A model generated the notes under the pieces. The model was not told the DNA's origin, ran no database searches, and worked only from the letters and a program-made list of their open reading frames with translations. Shown here piece after piece: positions 1 to 8,876 of a DNA stretch of 24,461 nt. A program made the translations under genes and the position numbers. The number at the start of each line of letters is the position of its first letter. Position 1 is the first letter of the stretch. Source of the stretch: M3007 sp040397785 (GTDB lineage Bacteria; Bacteroidota; Bacteroidia; Chitinophagales; Saprospiraceae); contig JBBAVI010000087.1 in assembly GCA_040397785.1 (NCBI GenBank), forward strand, positions 1 through 24,461, written 5' to 3'.

Positions 1-63
1 TCCTCACTCCTCACTCCTCACTCCTCACTCCTCACTCCTCACTCCTCACTCCTCATTCCTCAC
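1..63. repeat. Heptanucleotide tandem repeat (TCCTCAC)n
   Basis: Nine direct copies of the 7-base unit TCCTCAC (GTGAGGA on the other strand) are seen; the eighth has C changed to T. The array touches the window edge, so its full length is unknown. On the minus strand each unit contains TGA. Because 7 is not a multiple of 3, any minus-strand frame entering the array meets a stop within about 21 bases. The plus strand of the unit contains no stop codon. The galK stop codon lies inside the array. Confidence 0.95.
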
Positions 64-1212
64 TACCCCAACCCCTTCCACCAAGCTAACTCCAAAACAA
101 TGCAGTTCTACCCCAAATTCCTTCAAATAGGCCGCTTTTTGTGCTCTTTCGAATGCATCGACGCTGTTTTTTTCCACTAAATTAAGGGTGCATCCGCCGA
201 ATCCGCCGCCCATCATGCGCGCGCCTGCTACGGCCGGGTTGTTGCGCGCCTGCGCTACCAGGAAATCCAGTTCGGCACAACTTACTTCATAGTCGTGTTG
301 CAAACTGTCATGCGAGGCAAACATCAAGGCACCAAATTGCACAAAATCATCCTGTTCTAGGGCCGCACAACTGGCTAGTACCCGCGCATTTTCTGTAACT
401 ATATGTTTGCAACGACGATAATGCAGGGGAGGAAGCAAATCCTGTGCCATGCCCAGCATATCCGGCGTTACATCGCGCAAACTTTGTACCTCGGGAAAAT
501 GTGGCTGCAACAAGCGAACGCTTTCGGCACAGGTTGCGCGGCGTGTGTTGTACTCCGAATCTGCCAAATTGTGTTTTACCGCGGTATCACACAGCACCAA
601 ACGATACGCTTCGGCATGAAAGGGGACGTATTCATATGCCAAACTGCGACAATCCAGGCGAATTGCGCACTGTTCCCGGCCCATTTGCGATGCGAACATA
701 TCCATGATGCCACACTGCAATCCGATAAAGTTATTTTCACTGCGCTGCGCCAGTTTTACCAGTTCCAGGGTGGGGATGTTCAAGTGATATAAGTGGTTGA
801 GTACATGCAACATACCACTTTCTACGGCCGCTGAGGAGGATAAACCTGCGCCAGCCGGAATATCGCCGCCCATCACCAATTGTACGCCACCCGGCTGAAA
901 CCCCGCCTTTTGTAATTCGTCGTACACACCCAGCAGAAAATTGGGCCAACCCTCCGCAACGGGTTGAATATCGGTTAGTTGTATACGAACGAAAGTGCCA
1001 AAATTTTCGGCTAAACAATCCAGGCGTGGTACATCCAAAGGGGCCGCCGCAAAATAAACCGCTTTGTCGATCGCCGCCGGAAGTACAAATCCCTGGTTGT
1101 AATCGGTATGCTCGCCAATCAGGTTGATGCGGCCTGGCGCACGCACAACCAAGGTTGGTGGGTGTCCAAATTGTGCTTTAAACGCCGTGATTACATTTTC
1201 TGGATACTTCAT
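46..1212 (-). CDS. galK: Galactokinase
   Basis: Phosphorylates alpha-D-galactose at C1 with ATP, the kinase step of the Leloir pathway, in the cytoplasm. The 388-residue product has the usual family length and all GHMP/galactokinase landmarks: the galactokinase signature GRINLIGEHTDY (residues 27-38), the ATP-binding GDIPAGAGLSSSAA (116-129), the catalytic Asp expected in GIMDMFASQMG (D171), and the C-terminal glycine-rich MMGGGFGGC. The reading frame is open further upstream, but the ATG at 1212 (MKYPENV) begins the family alignment and the extra residues look non-coding. The C-terminal RNEE and the TGA stop are encoded by the heptamer repeat. It is divergent from the fucosidase gene with 63 bases between the starts, which suggests shared glycan use. 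Identification is secure. Confidence 0.96.
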   Translation of the reverse strand: MKYPENVITAFKAQFGHPPTLVVRAPGRINLIGEHTDYNQGFVLPAAIDKAVYFAAAPLDVPRLDCLAENFGTFVRIQLTDIQPVAEGWPNFLLGVYDELQKAGFQPGGVQLVMGGDIPAGAGLSSSAAVESGMLHVLNHLYHLNIPTLELVKLAQRSENNFIGLQCGIMDMFASQMGREQCAIRLDCRSLAYEYVPFHAEAYRLVLCDTAVKHNLADSEYNTRRATCAESVRLLQPHFPEVQSLRDVTPDMLGMAQDLLPPLHYRRCKHIVTENARVLASCAALEQDDFVQFGALMFASHDSLQHDYEVSCAELDFLVAQARNNPAVAGARMMGGGFGGCTLNLVEKNSVDAFERAQKAAYLKEFGVELHCFGVSLVEGVGVVRNEE

Positions 1213-1216
1213 GCTG

Positions 1217-1224
1217 CAAAAGTA
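1217..1224 (-). promoter_or_regulatory. Possible -7 promoter box of galK
   Basis: Read on the minus strand this is TACTTTTG, an exact match to the Bacteroidota -7 consensus TAnnTTTG. It ends four bases before the chosen ATG, so transcription would begin at or next to the start codon, giving a leaderless or nearly leaderless mRNA. No TTG-type -33 element is visible at the usual 17-23 base spacing, so the call is tentative. Confidence 0.35.
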
Positions 1225-1275
1225 ACCGGGGTTTGACAGGAATTTTGAATTTTTGAGGCAAATAAAGTCAACGAT

Positions 1276-2628
1276 ATGTATATGCGTTTTTTTTACCTGT
1301 TTTGTCTCGCTTTTACCTGCTTTACGGCCTTTGCCCAAAATGCAGGTGCGCAAACGGCCCGTCCTGTACCCTCACCGGCCCAATTAGCCTGGCATGAAAC
1401 CAATTTTTACCTGTTTTTCCATTTTGGTCCTAATACGTTTACCGACCAGGAATGGGGACATGGCACGGAACCGGAAGATGTGTTCGCGCCCAGCGCCATC
1501 GACTGTGACCAATGGTGTCAAATTGCCAAACATGCGGGCGCAAAAGGTGTGGTAATCACGGCCAAACACCACGATGGCTTCTGTTTGTGGCCATCCCAAT
1601 ATTCCAAGCACACCGTGCGCGAAAGCAAATGGATGAACGGAAAAGGCGATGTGCTGCGGATGCTCAGCGATGCCTGCAAACGCCACGGACTAAAATTGGG
1701 CCTGTACCTATCGCCCTGGGACCGCAACCACCCGCAATACGGCACGCCTGCGTACAACGATGTGTATGCCAATACTTTGACGGAATTGCTGACCGGCTAT
1801 GGCGAGTTGTTCGAAATATGGTGGGACGGGGCGAATGGCGAAGGCCCCAATGGCAAAAAACAGGTGTATGATTTTCATCGTTTTGAAAAAATAGCGGCCC
1901 AATTGCAGCCCAATGCGGTCGTTTTTAGCGACATCGGACCCGGTTGTCGTTGGGCGGGCAATGAAAACGGCACCCTCAACGAAACCAATTGGTGTATGCT
2001 GGATACGGCCGGATTCGCGCGTGGATTGGGCGCACCTGATGGGTCGGTGCTGCAAACCGGTCAAGAAAACGGCGCGCTTTGGCTCCCGGCAGAGTGTGAT
2101 GTCAGCATTCGTCCGGGCTGGTTTTATCACCCTGAAGAGGATGGGAAAGTAAAAACACCCGATCAATTGTTCGATATTTACCTGAAATCGGTGGGGCGTG
2201 GGGCCAATTTAATCCTCAATGTGCCACCTGATCGCAGGGGCCGTATTCATGCGCAGGACTCGACGTCGCTGGTGGCTTTTGGTGCTAAATTGCGCAACAC
2301 GTTTGCCCATGATTTGGCGCTGGGACACAAAATTGTTTGGTCGGGCGGCAACCAAACCGAGCAGACAGGCATCCTGGATTTGGGGAAAATGCAACAATTC
2401 AGCACCATCGTGTTGAAGGAGGATATTGCAAAAGGACAAGCCATCCAGGCTTTTGTGGTGGAAATCCAGGAAAACGGGAAATGGATAGAAATAGCGCGAT
2501 CAACCACGGTGGGAAACAAAAAAATCCTGCAACTTGTACCGGTGAAAGCGCGGAAAATTCGGTTGCGGGTAAAAACGAAAGGGCCGGGAAGTACTTCGTC
2601 TTTGAAAGGCTTAGAACTGTATTCATGA
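1276..2628 (+). CDS. Secreted alpha-L-fucosidase (GH29) with C-terminal discoidin-like domain
   Basis: Predicted to release alpha-L-fucose from glycans by a retaining mechanism in the periplasm or outside the cell. The 450-residue product starts with a signal peptide (hydrophobic residues about 4-20, ending AFAQ). The GH29 barrel covers about 35-340 and includes HETNFYLFFHFGPNTFTDQEW, AKHHDGFCLWPS and FEIWWDGAN. The Asp in WWDG (D184) matches the GH29 nucleophile. The WWDGAN context resembles GH29-B or plant-type enzymes, which prefer alpha-1,3/1,4-linked fucose; that subgroup call is inference. Residues about 345-450 look like an F5/8 type C (CBM32-like) carbohydrate-binding domain. A second ATG at 1282 is an equally plausible start. 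The stop is TGA. No terminator follows, and the next gene starts 49 bases on. Confidence 0.9.
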   Translation: MYMRFFYLFCLAFTCFTAFAQNAGAQTARPVPSPAQLAWHETNFYLFFHFGPNTFTDQEWGHGTEPEDVFAPSAIDCDQWCQIAKHAGAKGVVITAKHHDGFCLWPSQYSKHTVRESKWMNGKGDVLRMLSDACKRHGLKLGLYLSPWDRNHPQYGTPAYNDVYANTLTELLTGYGELFEIWWDGANGEGPNGKKQVYDFHRFEKIAAQLQPNAVVFSDIGPGCRWAGNENGTLNETNWCMLDTAGFARGLGAPDGSVLQTGQENGALWLPAECDVSIRPGWFYHPEEDGKVKTPDQLFDIYLKSVGRGANLILNVPPDRRGRIHAQDSTSLVAFGAKLRNTFAHDLALGHKIVWSGGNQTEQTGILDLGKMQQFSTIVLKEDIAKGQAIQAFVVEIQENGKWIEIARSTTVGNKKILQLVPVKARKIRLRVKTKGPGSTSSLKGLELYS

Positions 2629-2677
2629 TTTTTAAATAACTGAAAGTCAAACTTTTAAATAAAAAACCAATTTTAAA

Positions 2678-3910
2678 ATGAATTTCCATAAAACATTTTT
2701 TTTAGTGCTGCTGGTTTGTTGCTTTTTCGCTTGCAAAAAGGACAAAACCAGTGAACCCACACCTGATCCTTGCGCAGGCGTTGCCACCCTGGTTGCACCC
2801 TTGCAAAGAATTTGGTCAACTCCAGATCAATATAGTAATTTCTATTTCAAACCCATCGTTTTTGGCAATGAGGTGATTTTTAGTCAGTCAGGCGGCGATT
2901 ATGAGGACGAACTGGTTGGGTTGGATGTCAAAACAGGCGCATTAAACTGGCATGTAAAAGCCGGTGGTAAGATCACCGAAAAGAACAGCCAGGTCCAAGG
3001 CGATCGCTTGTACTGAGTAGATGATAAAAACAATGCGTTCGTTTCCTTTGATTTAAACAGCCGCACTTTCCAAACGCTTTGGACTTGTGACAGTGTTGGA
3101 GCAGTCATTTCGCCGAATTTTCAATTAATCAATGGCGAAGTACTGCTCGCGATCGCCTATCCAACCAATGTAACCAACTTTAAAAATATCGTGTTGGTTC
3201 GGGTGCAATTACAAACCGGTAAAGAAACCGAATTGTATCGGTCTAATATGCTATTTACCAACTTCGATGATGTAGGCATTTTAGGGCTTCAAACTACGGT
3301 TACCTCCGAGGGGGATACGCTTGCGGTTTTTGCCCGCACGGAATATGATTTGAATATTGGGTCTGTAAGCCGTTTAATGGCCATAAACATCCTGAATAAA
3401 AATATAAAATTGGATATTGCGCTACCGTTTAATTATACAGTAGGCGCTGGTAAACTCATTGTAAAGGGTAACCAGGCTTGGTTAAAACTTGCTCAAAATG
3501 ACGTTTTAGACCGCCTAGCTTGCTTCAATTTGATAAATGGGGCGATTACCTGGACGGTTACCACCTCCAAATTGAACGACGTTATTCTGATCGAGGATAA
3601 ATTGATTGAACTAAGCAATTATTCTACCCGGGCTTTAAATGCGCAAACAGGTGCCGAAATTTGGCGTCAAGGAGGAGGGTTTTTTAACGCCTTGTTGGCT
3701 GAAGGTTCCATTTTTGATTTTGAAGGACGTTTGTTTTTGATTCGTAACTACAGCGTTATGCAGTTGGATCTTGAAACGGGTTGTGTCTTGAGTAACCAAC
3801 CTATTTCATTATTAACTACCCAGGATTTGATTTATGGGTATGCTAAAAGCGCTACAGAAAAAGTGTTGTATGTTTCCTTATGGAAGCAAATGATTGCGGT
3901 GCAATTGTAG
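2678..3910 (+). pseudogene. PQQ-type beta-propeller lipoprotein interrupted by in-frame TGA
   Basis: One continuous frame of 411 codons is broken only by TGA at 3014-3016. The first part (112 residues) has a lipoprotein signal with lipobox FFAC (Cys19) followed by KKDK. Propeller-type repeats occur on both sides of the stop: LVGLDVKTGALNWHVKAGG before it, then VSFDLNSRTFQTLW, LINGAITWTV, LNAQTGAEIWRQGG and MQLDLETGCVL after it. The sequence reads GDRLY-stop-VDDKNNAF, and a single G to A change of TGG would restore a Trp. The 3' part is not decayed, so the lesion is recent, is read through, or is a sequencing error. A GTG at 3191 could restart translation but would give a product without a signal peptide. 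The function of the intact protein is unknown; it is probably an envelope-anchored scaffold or binding protein. Confidence 0.85.
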
Positions 3911-3965
3911 CCACGTGTGTAATTTTCCAGCCTGCTGCATCCTATCCCAAAAAAATCCAAGCACC

Positions 3966-6900
3966 ATGCTACACTCCATCTCTATCCTGATCTTGGCCCT
4001 GCTGTCCTGGTTCACACCATCCAGCCCGGCAACACCCGGTATGTCTATCCGCCAACCCTATATTGCAGGCGATAGCACCATTTTCCAACAATTGAAGGCC
4101 CAACTGGCCACCCGGCAAGCGCTGGAACGACCCGAAAAGTTGTACCTGCAAGTCGATCGTACGCTTTTTCGGCCGGGCGAAACGCTGTGGTTCAATGCCT
4201 ATCTGCGCAATGCCGGCGACTTAATGCCTGCGCTCAGCCAGATTTTGTACGTCGAACTGCTGGATCCGCGCGGTGCGGTTTTGCAAAAATTAAACATGCT
4301 TGCCCCGGACGGTATGGCGGCGGGCGAATTTGCCCTAAATGCAAATCTGCCGGGTGGTTTGTACAAAATCCGCGCTTACACCAGTTGGATGAAAAATACG
4401 GAAAGCAGCTTTGAACGCGAAATTACCCTGCAAAAGGTGGTACTTCCCAGCCTAAACCTGAAACTGGAATTTGAACGGAAAGCATACGGTCCAGGCGATC
4501 TGGTGGATGCCCGATTCGATGTCTTAGGGCTTGATAATAAACCACTTGGGAACAAAACCCTGCGTTTTTCAGCGGCCATCAACGGAAAAACCATCCTTCA
4601 AAATACTACGCAAACCGACGCAAACGGCCGGGCAAAAGTGCGTTTCGATCTGCCCAAAGACCTCGCCAGCAGCGATGGTTTGCTCAATATTACCCTCGAA
4701 CACAAAGGGCAGACGGAGTCGATTTCCAGGGCAATCCCGATTGTGCTCAACAAAATTGACTTGACGTTTTTCCCCGAAGGCGGCGATTGGTTTGCCGGTA
4801 TTCCAACGCGCATGGCTTTTAAAGCCCTCAATGAATTTGGCAAACCAGCCGATGTAGAAGGCACCATTTTTAATGATAAAGCTGAAAAAGTGGGCAGTTT
4901 TAGCAGCTACCACGATGGGATGGGGGCTTTTGAAATATTGCCGCAAGCGGGCGTGACCTATTATGCGGAATTGACCAAGCCCTTTCAAGCGGGTACAGCC
5001 GTTCAGCGTTTCAAGTTGCCCGCGCTACAGCAACAAGGCCTGGCCCTGCGCTTACAGGCACGCGATGCGAACGAATTGGTGTTCAACATCACTGGAACGG
5101 AAACAGGCGTCGTACATTTGGTGGGCGCCGTACAAGATAAACTTTTCTATTTTAAAACAATTAAAATGAGTTCCAGCGGCGAAACGGTGCGCATCGACAC
5201 CAAAAATTTGCCGATTGGAATTGCCTGTTTTACCTTACTGGACGAACAAAAAAATGCCCAGGCAGAACGGCTGGTGTTCGTGAGCCGCGACCGTGGCTTG
5301 AAAGTAGACATCAAACCCAATAAAACGCAATATTTACCTCGGGAGGAAGTGCAATTGGATATCGCTGTGCATGATCGCATCGGTCGCCCGGTAAAAGGCA
5401 ATTTTTCTTTGGCGGTGGTCGATGAAAAGCTGCTCAGTTATGCCGATAGCAAGCAAGGGCATTTGCTGGCCAGTCTTTTGTTGGAGCAAGACGTAAAAGG
5501 CAAAATTGAGGAACCCAATTTTTATTTCGATGATAACGAACCCAAATCTGAGCAAGCAATGGATTTTTTGCTGATGACCCAGGGTTGGCGTCGTTTTGGA
5601 TGGAAAAAGTTAAAGAAATGGCATGGACATTCGTTTGCAAATACTCCAGAACGCATGGAAATTGCCGGTCGAGTGATACACAGAAACGGAAATCCTTGGG
5701 CCGGACAAATGGTGCAATTATTCCCGGATGGACCCAAAATCCTTTCGGATAAAAATGGATTTTTCACCTTCCGAAAAGCAGATTTATCGAAATATCATTC
5801 AATCCTTTTTGGTAATAACCAACAATATCGGTTGATTGGATTCCAAAAACAGATTCGATTAATTCCGATTGAACCAACTAAGAAGCAAGCAATTGATACA
5901 AAAAAGCAAATTAAATCAAATGATAAAAATCGGCCTACATCTGATGGTATTAATCCACCTACAGTTCTATCTGGTTCGGTGTCGGATATTAATGGTGAGC
6001 GATTAATTGGAGCGTCTATTCGTATTTACCAAGGTGAAAAATGGATAAAATCAACTATGACAGATTTCAGTGGGGAATACAGGGTGAATTTGACATCTGG
6101 TAGGTTTAACCTGGTGGCTTCTTATATTGGTTATTCTGATGTGAAAGTAGAAGATATTTATATTCTTAATAACCGCATAAATCAACTTGATATAGAAATG
6201 GGAGAAAACACTATTCTGTATGAATTGGATATGTCGAGTAATATCCCTTTGGCCATAGGGAGAATTCAAGGGGTTCGCTCAAACGGCACATCTTATTATA
6301 TAGATGGAATTCGAGTTCAAGGAGCACCGCCTCCCATGCCAGTTACGAATGAAGATGAATCCTTGGTTATACCTGAAGAGACGTTAAGTGCTGATAAACT
6401 TGTCGATCTTACGCAAGAAAATGATTTTTCTGCAAATGGTTATGCTGCTATTAAATCTATGGAATTAGCGAAACGAAAATACAAAGACGATACTTTAGGG
6501 GATGATGCAGGGATTGTTTTTCATAATCAACAAGTGATTTACCACCGCGCCCGTAGTTTTTACACACCCGATTACAAAAACGACCAAGATCCGTCGCAAC
6601 GCAGCGATTTTCGCTCCACCATTTACTGGAATCCTGCCGTGCAAACCGACCAATATGGCAAGGCGCAAGTGCGTTTTTATACCTCCGACGCGGTCAGTAA
6701 CTTCCGGGCTACCCTCGAAGGCATCGGTAATGCGGGTCAGCCAGCACACCAGGAAGTCAAGTTTTTTGCCCAAAAACCGGTTGAATTGGCGGTTAAAATA
6801 CCCGAAAGCGTCATCGCGGGCGATACCCTGTTGCTAAAAGTGGTGCTCAACAACAACACAGCACAAACCCTTTCGGGAAATGTTGATGCTGCGCTGCCCA

Positions 6901-8675
6901 AAAATTTTGAAGTAATCCCTTCCGGAAGCAAACCACACGATCAAACGTTGCAAGTAGCCGCAAAATCGACGGCGAGTGTAATTTTAAAATATGTAATCCG
7001 CCCGGATACAGCACATGCCGGGGAAATGCAGGCGATGAACCTGACCTTTAAGGCATCCAGCGGGCAGGAAGACGCCATTACCCAATCGATTCGTACTTAC
7101 GACCGGGGTTTTCCGGTAAAAATGGTGCTGGCGGGCAGCAAACCGCAAAACAATTGGCAACTCCATTTCAACCAGCCGGTGGAAGGGACCATGCAGGCCA
7201 AACTGACGGTCTATTCCTCCGCGCTCAACGAGGTGATTAAAGGCATGGAACGTATGTTGCGGCAACCCAGTGGTTGTTTTGAACAGGTTTCGAGCAGCAA
7301 TTATCCGAATTTGCTGGTGTTGGATTTGTTGCGCAGCACGGGTCGCGCTCAACCCGAAGTTGAAAGCCGTGCCCTGGACTTATTAAAAGACGGCTATCAA
7401 AAATTGGTGGCGTACGAATGCAAAAGTGGCGGTTTTGACTGGTGGGGCCGCGATCCAGCGCACGAAGGACTCACCGCTTATGGTATTCTGGAATTTACAG
7501 ACATGTCTAAAGTGTTTCAGGTGGATCCGCAACTGATCAAGCGCTCCGTGGAATGGCTCAAAAGCCGCCGCGATGGCAAAGGGGGCTGGATACGCCGGGA
7601 AGACTGGCACGGATGGCAGAGTAATGGTGTGATTGGGGCGTATATTGCCTGGGCGTTGAGTGAAGCAGGGTATGGTGCGGCATTTAACCAGGAAATGGAA
7701 GCCTCGTATAATCAGGCACTTAATACAGATGATGCCTACCAGTTGGCATTGATGGCCAATGCTTTATATTGTTTGAAAGACCCGCGTGCCCAGCATTTAG
7801 TGGACGTTTTACTCAAAAAACAAGACGCAGACGGCTCCTGGATGGGCAATACACACTCCGTAATGAGCAGCGGCGGACAATGTTTCCGCGTTGAAACAAC
7901 CGCACTTGCGGCATTGGCTTTGTTAAAAAACGGCCAAACACAAGGACCACTGCAAAAAGCAATGGGTTTTATAACCGCGTCCAAAAACGAATATGGTTAT
8001 GGCAGTACCCAAAGCACCGTATTGGCGCTGAAAGCCCTAATTGAATTTGCTAAAAACAATCAAAATGAGGCTAAAAACGGCGTAATGGTTGTGCAAATTG
8101 ATGGAAAACGGGTAATTGAACAAGCCGTGTCTACCCAAAGCCCGAAAAATATCGAATTGAAAAGCCTTGCGCAGTATTTTACTTCAGACAATCCGGCAAT
8201 CGAAGTATTTTTTGAAAACATGGATAAAGCGCCCGCATTCGACCTCGAAATACAATATGCATCCCGGCAGCCCCGCAACGCCAAAAACTGCCCCTTGCAA
8301 TTTGCCACCGAACTAGAGCAAACCCAGGCGCAGGTTGGCCAAACCGTAAGATTGCGCGCCTCCCTGCAAAACAAAACCGCCGATGAACTCGCTTCCCCGA
8401 TGATGGTGATTGGCATTCCGGCGGGTTTAAGTTTGCAGCCCTGGCAGCTTAAAAAACTGATGGATGAAAAGCAATGCGATTTTTATGAGTTGTGGGACGG
8501 ATTTGCGGTGTTCCATTTTGAGCGTTTAGCCGCCTCTGCAACCAAAAACCTTACCCTCGATTTGCGGGTAGAGGTGGCCGGAACCTTCGAGGCGCCCGCC
8601 AGCCAGGCATTTTTATATTACGATAACGATCAAAGGGTGTGGAGTAAACCTGGTATGCTTAAGGTAAGCTACTAG
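3966..8675 (+). CDS. Alpha-2-macroglobulin family protein with thioester and carboxypeptidase-regulatory/plug-like insert
   Basis: A 1569-residue secreted or periplasmic protein of the bacterial alpha-2-macroglobulin type, thought to trap proteases covalently. A signal peptide occupies about residues 1-25 and no lipobox is seen. Macroglobulin-like domains start near 57 (KLYLQVDRTLFRPGETLWFN), 268 and 441. The motif LLMTQGWRRFGWKKL, typical of Bacteroidota members, lies near 535-550. It is followed by two carboxypeptidase-regulatory-like segments (about 563-635 and 668-745) and a TonB-plug-like motif, SYYIDGIRVQG (about 776-786). The core resumes at IYWNPAV (about 882). The thioester motif PSGCFEQ is intact (C1104, Q1107) within an alpha-toroid domain of about 1085-1370, and a receptor-binding-like domain ends the protein. 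The frame is open from 3894, but the ATG at 3966 starts the signal peptide. DNA for the insert is much more AT-rich than its flanks. Confidence 0.9.
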   Translation: MLHSISILILALLSWFTPSSPATPGMSIRQPYIAGDSTIFQQLKAQLATRQALERPEKLYLQVDRTLFRPGETLWFNAYLRNAGDLMPALSQILYVELLDPRGAVLQKLNMLAPDGMAAGEFALNANLPGGLYKIRAYTSWMKNTESSFEREITLQKVVLPSLNLKLEFERKAYGPGDLVDARFDVLGLDNKPLGNKTLRFSAAINGKTILQNTTQTDANGRAKVRFDLPKDLASSDGLLNITLEHKGQTESISRAIPIVLNKIDLTFFPEGGDWFAGIPTRMAFKALNEFGKPADVEGTIFNDKAEKVGSFSSYHDGMGAFEILPQAGVTYYAELTKPFQAGTAVQRFKLPALQQQGLALRLQARDANELVFNITGTETGVVHLVGAVQDKLFYFKTIKMSSSGETVRIDTKNLPIGIACFTLLDEQKNAQAERLVFVSRDRGLKVDIKPNKTQYLPREEVQLDIAVHDRIGRPVKGNFSLAVVDEKLLSYADSKQGHLLASLLLEQDVKGKIEEPNFYFDDNEPKSEQAMDFLLMTQGWRRFGWKKLKKWHGHSFANTPERMEIAGRVIHRNGNPWAGQMVQLFPDGPKILSDKNGFFTFRKADLSKYHSILFGNNQQYRLIGFQKQIRLIPIEPTKKQAIDTKKQIKSNDKNRPTSDGINPPTVLSGSVSDINGERLIGASIRIYQGEKWIKSTMTDFSGEYRVNLTSGRFNLVASYIGYSDVKVEDIYILNNRINQLDIEMGENTILYELDMSSNIPLAIGRIQGVRSNGTSYYIDGIRVQGAPPPMPVTNEDESLVIPEETLSADKLVDLTQENDFSANGYAAIKSMELAKRKYKDDTLGDDAGIVFHNQQVIYHRARSFYTPDYKNDQDPSQRSDFRSTIYWNPAVQTDQYGKAQVRFYTSDAVSNFRATLEGIGNAGQPAHQEVKFFAQKPVELAVKIPESVIAGDTLLLKVVLNNNTAQTLSGNVDAALPKNFEVIPSGSKPHDQTLQVAAKSTASVILKYVIRPDTAHAGEMQAMNLTFKASSGQEDAITQSIRTYDRGFPVKMVLAGSKPQNNWQLHFNQPVEGTMQAKLTVYSSALNEVIKGMERMLRQPSGCFEQVSSSNYPNLLVLDLLRSTGRAQPEVESRALDLLKDGYQKLVAYECKSGGFDWWGRDPAHEGLTAYGILEFTDMSKVFQVDPQLIKRSVEWLKSRRDGKGGWIRREDWHGWQSNGVIGAYIAWALSEAGYGAAFNQEMEASYNQALNTDDAYQLALMANALYCLKDPRAQHLVDVLLKKQDADGSWMGNTHSVMSSGGQCFRVETTALAALALLKNGQTQGPLQKAMGFITASKNEYGYGSTQSTVLALKALIEFAKNNQNEAKNGVMVVQIDGKRVIEQAVSTQSPKNIELKSLAQYFTSDNPAIEVFFENMDKAPAFDLEIQYASRQPRNAKNCPLQFATELEQTQAQVGQTVRLRASLQNKTADELASPMMVIGIPAGLSLQPWQLKKLMDEKQCDFYELWDGFAVFHFERLAASATKNLTLDLRVEVAGTFEAPASQAFLYYDNDQRVWSKPGMLKVSY

Positions 8676-8718
8676 AAAGGGGGCCGTTTTGGTCTGCAAG
8701 ATTTTTTATTAAAAAGTG

Positions 8719-8758
8719 TCGGTTCGCTCGGTAACAAGCTAGCGGACCGATTTTTTTT
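8719..8758 (+). terminator. Rho-independent terminator after the macroglobulin gene
   Basis: The arms TCGGTTCGCT (8719-8728) and AGCGGACCGA (8741-8750) form a 10-bp stem with one G-U pair. A run of eight T follows directly. It lies 44 bases after the macroglobulin stop and closes the possible fucosidase-propeller-macroglobulin transcript. Confidence 0.92.
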
Positions 8759-8876
8759 GGTCGTTTTTTCCGTTGGTTGAACAAATCCTGCACTTGGTTG
8801 AAAGTAGGATCATGCCCATTAAACGCTGCCCTAATTTGCAGTCAAACAAGCATCGTTCACAAAAAAACACTACAAA

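Noticed and set aside
1..63. CRISPR-like array
   Set aside because: The repeat unit is 7 bases with no spacers, so it is a simple tandem repeat.
1230..1256. Promoter for the fucosidase gene (TTTG with GAATTTTG/AATTTTTG)
   Set aside because: Each -7 candidate has one mismatch and the spacing to TTTG is too short for the Bacteroidota consensus.
3014..3016. TGA read as a sense codon (alternative code or selenocysteine)
   Set aside because: The fucosidase and galK genes end in TGA. No selenocysteine-type enzyme motif surrounds the site, and I see no convincing SECIS-like hairpin. A point mutation or error is simpler.
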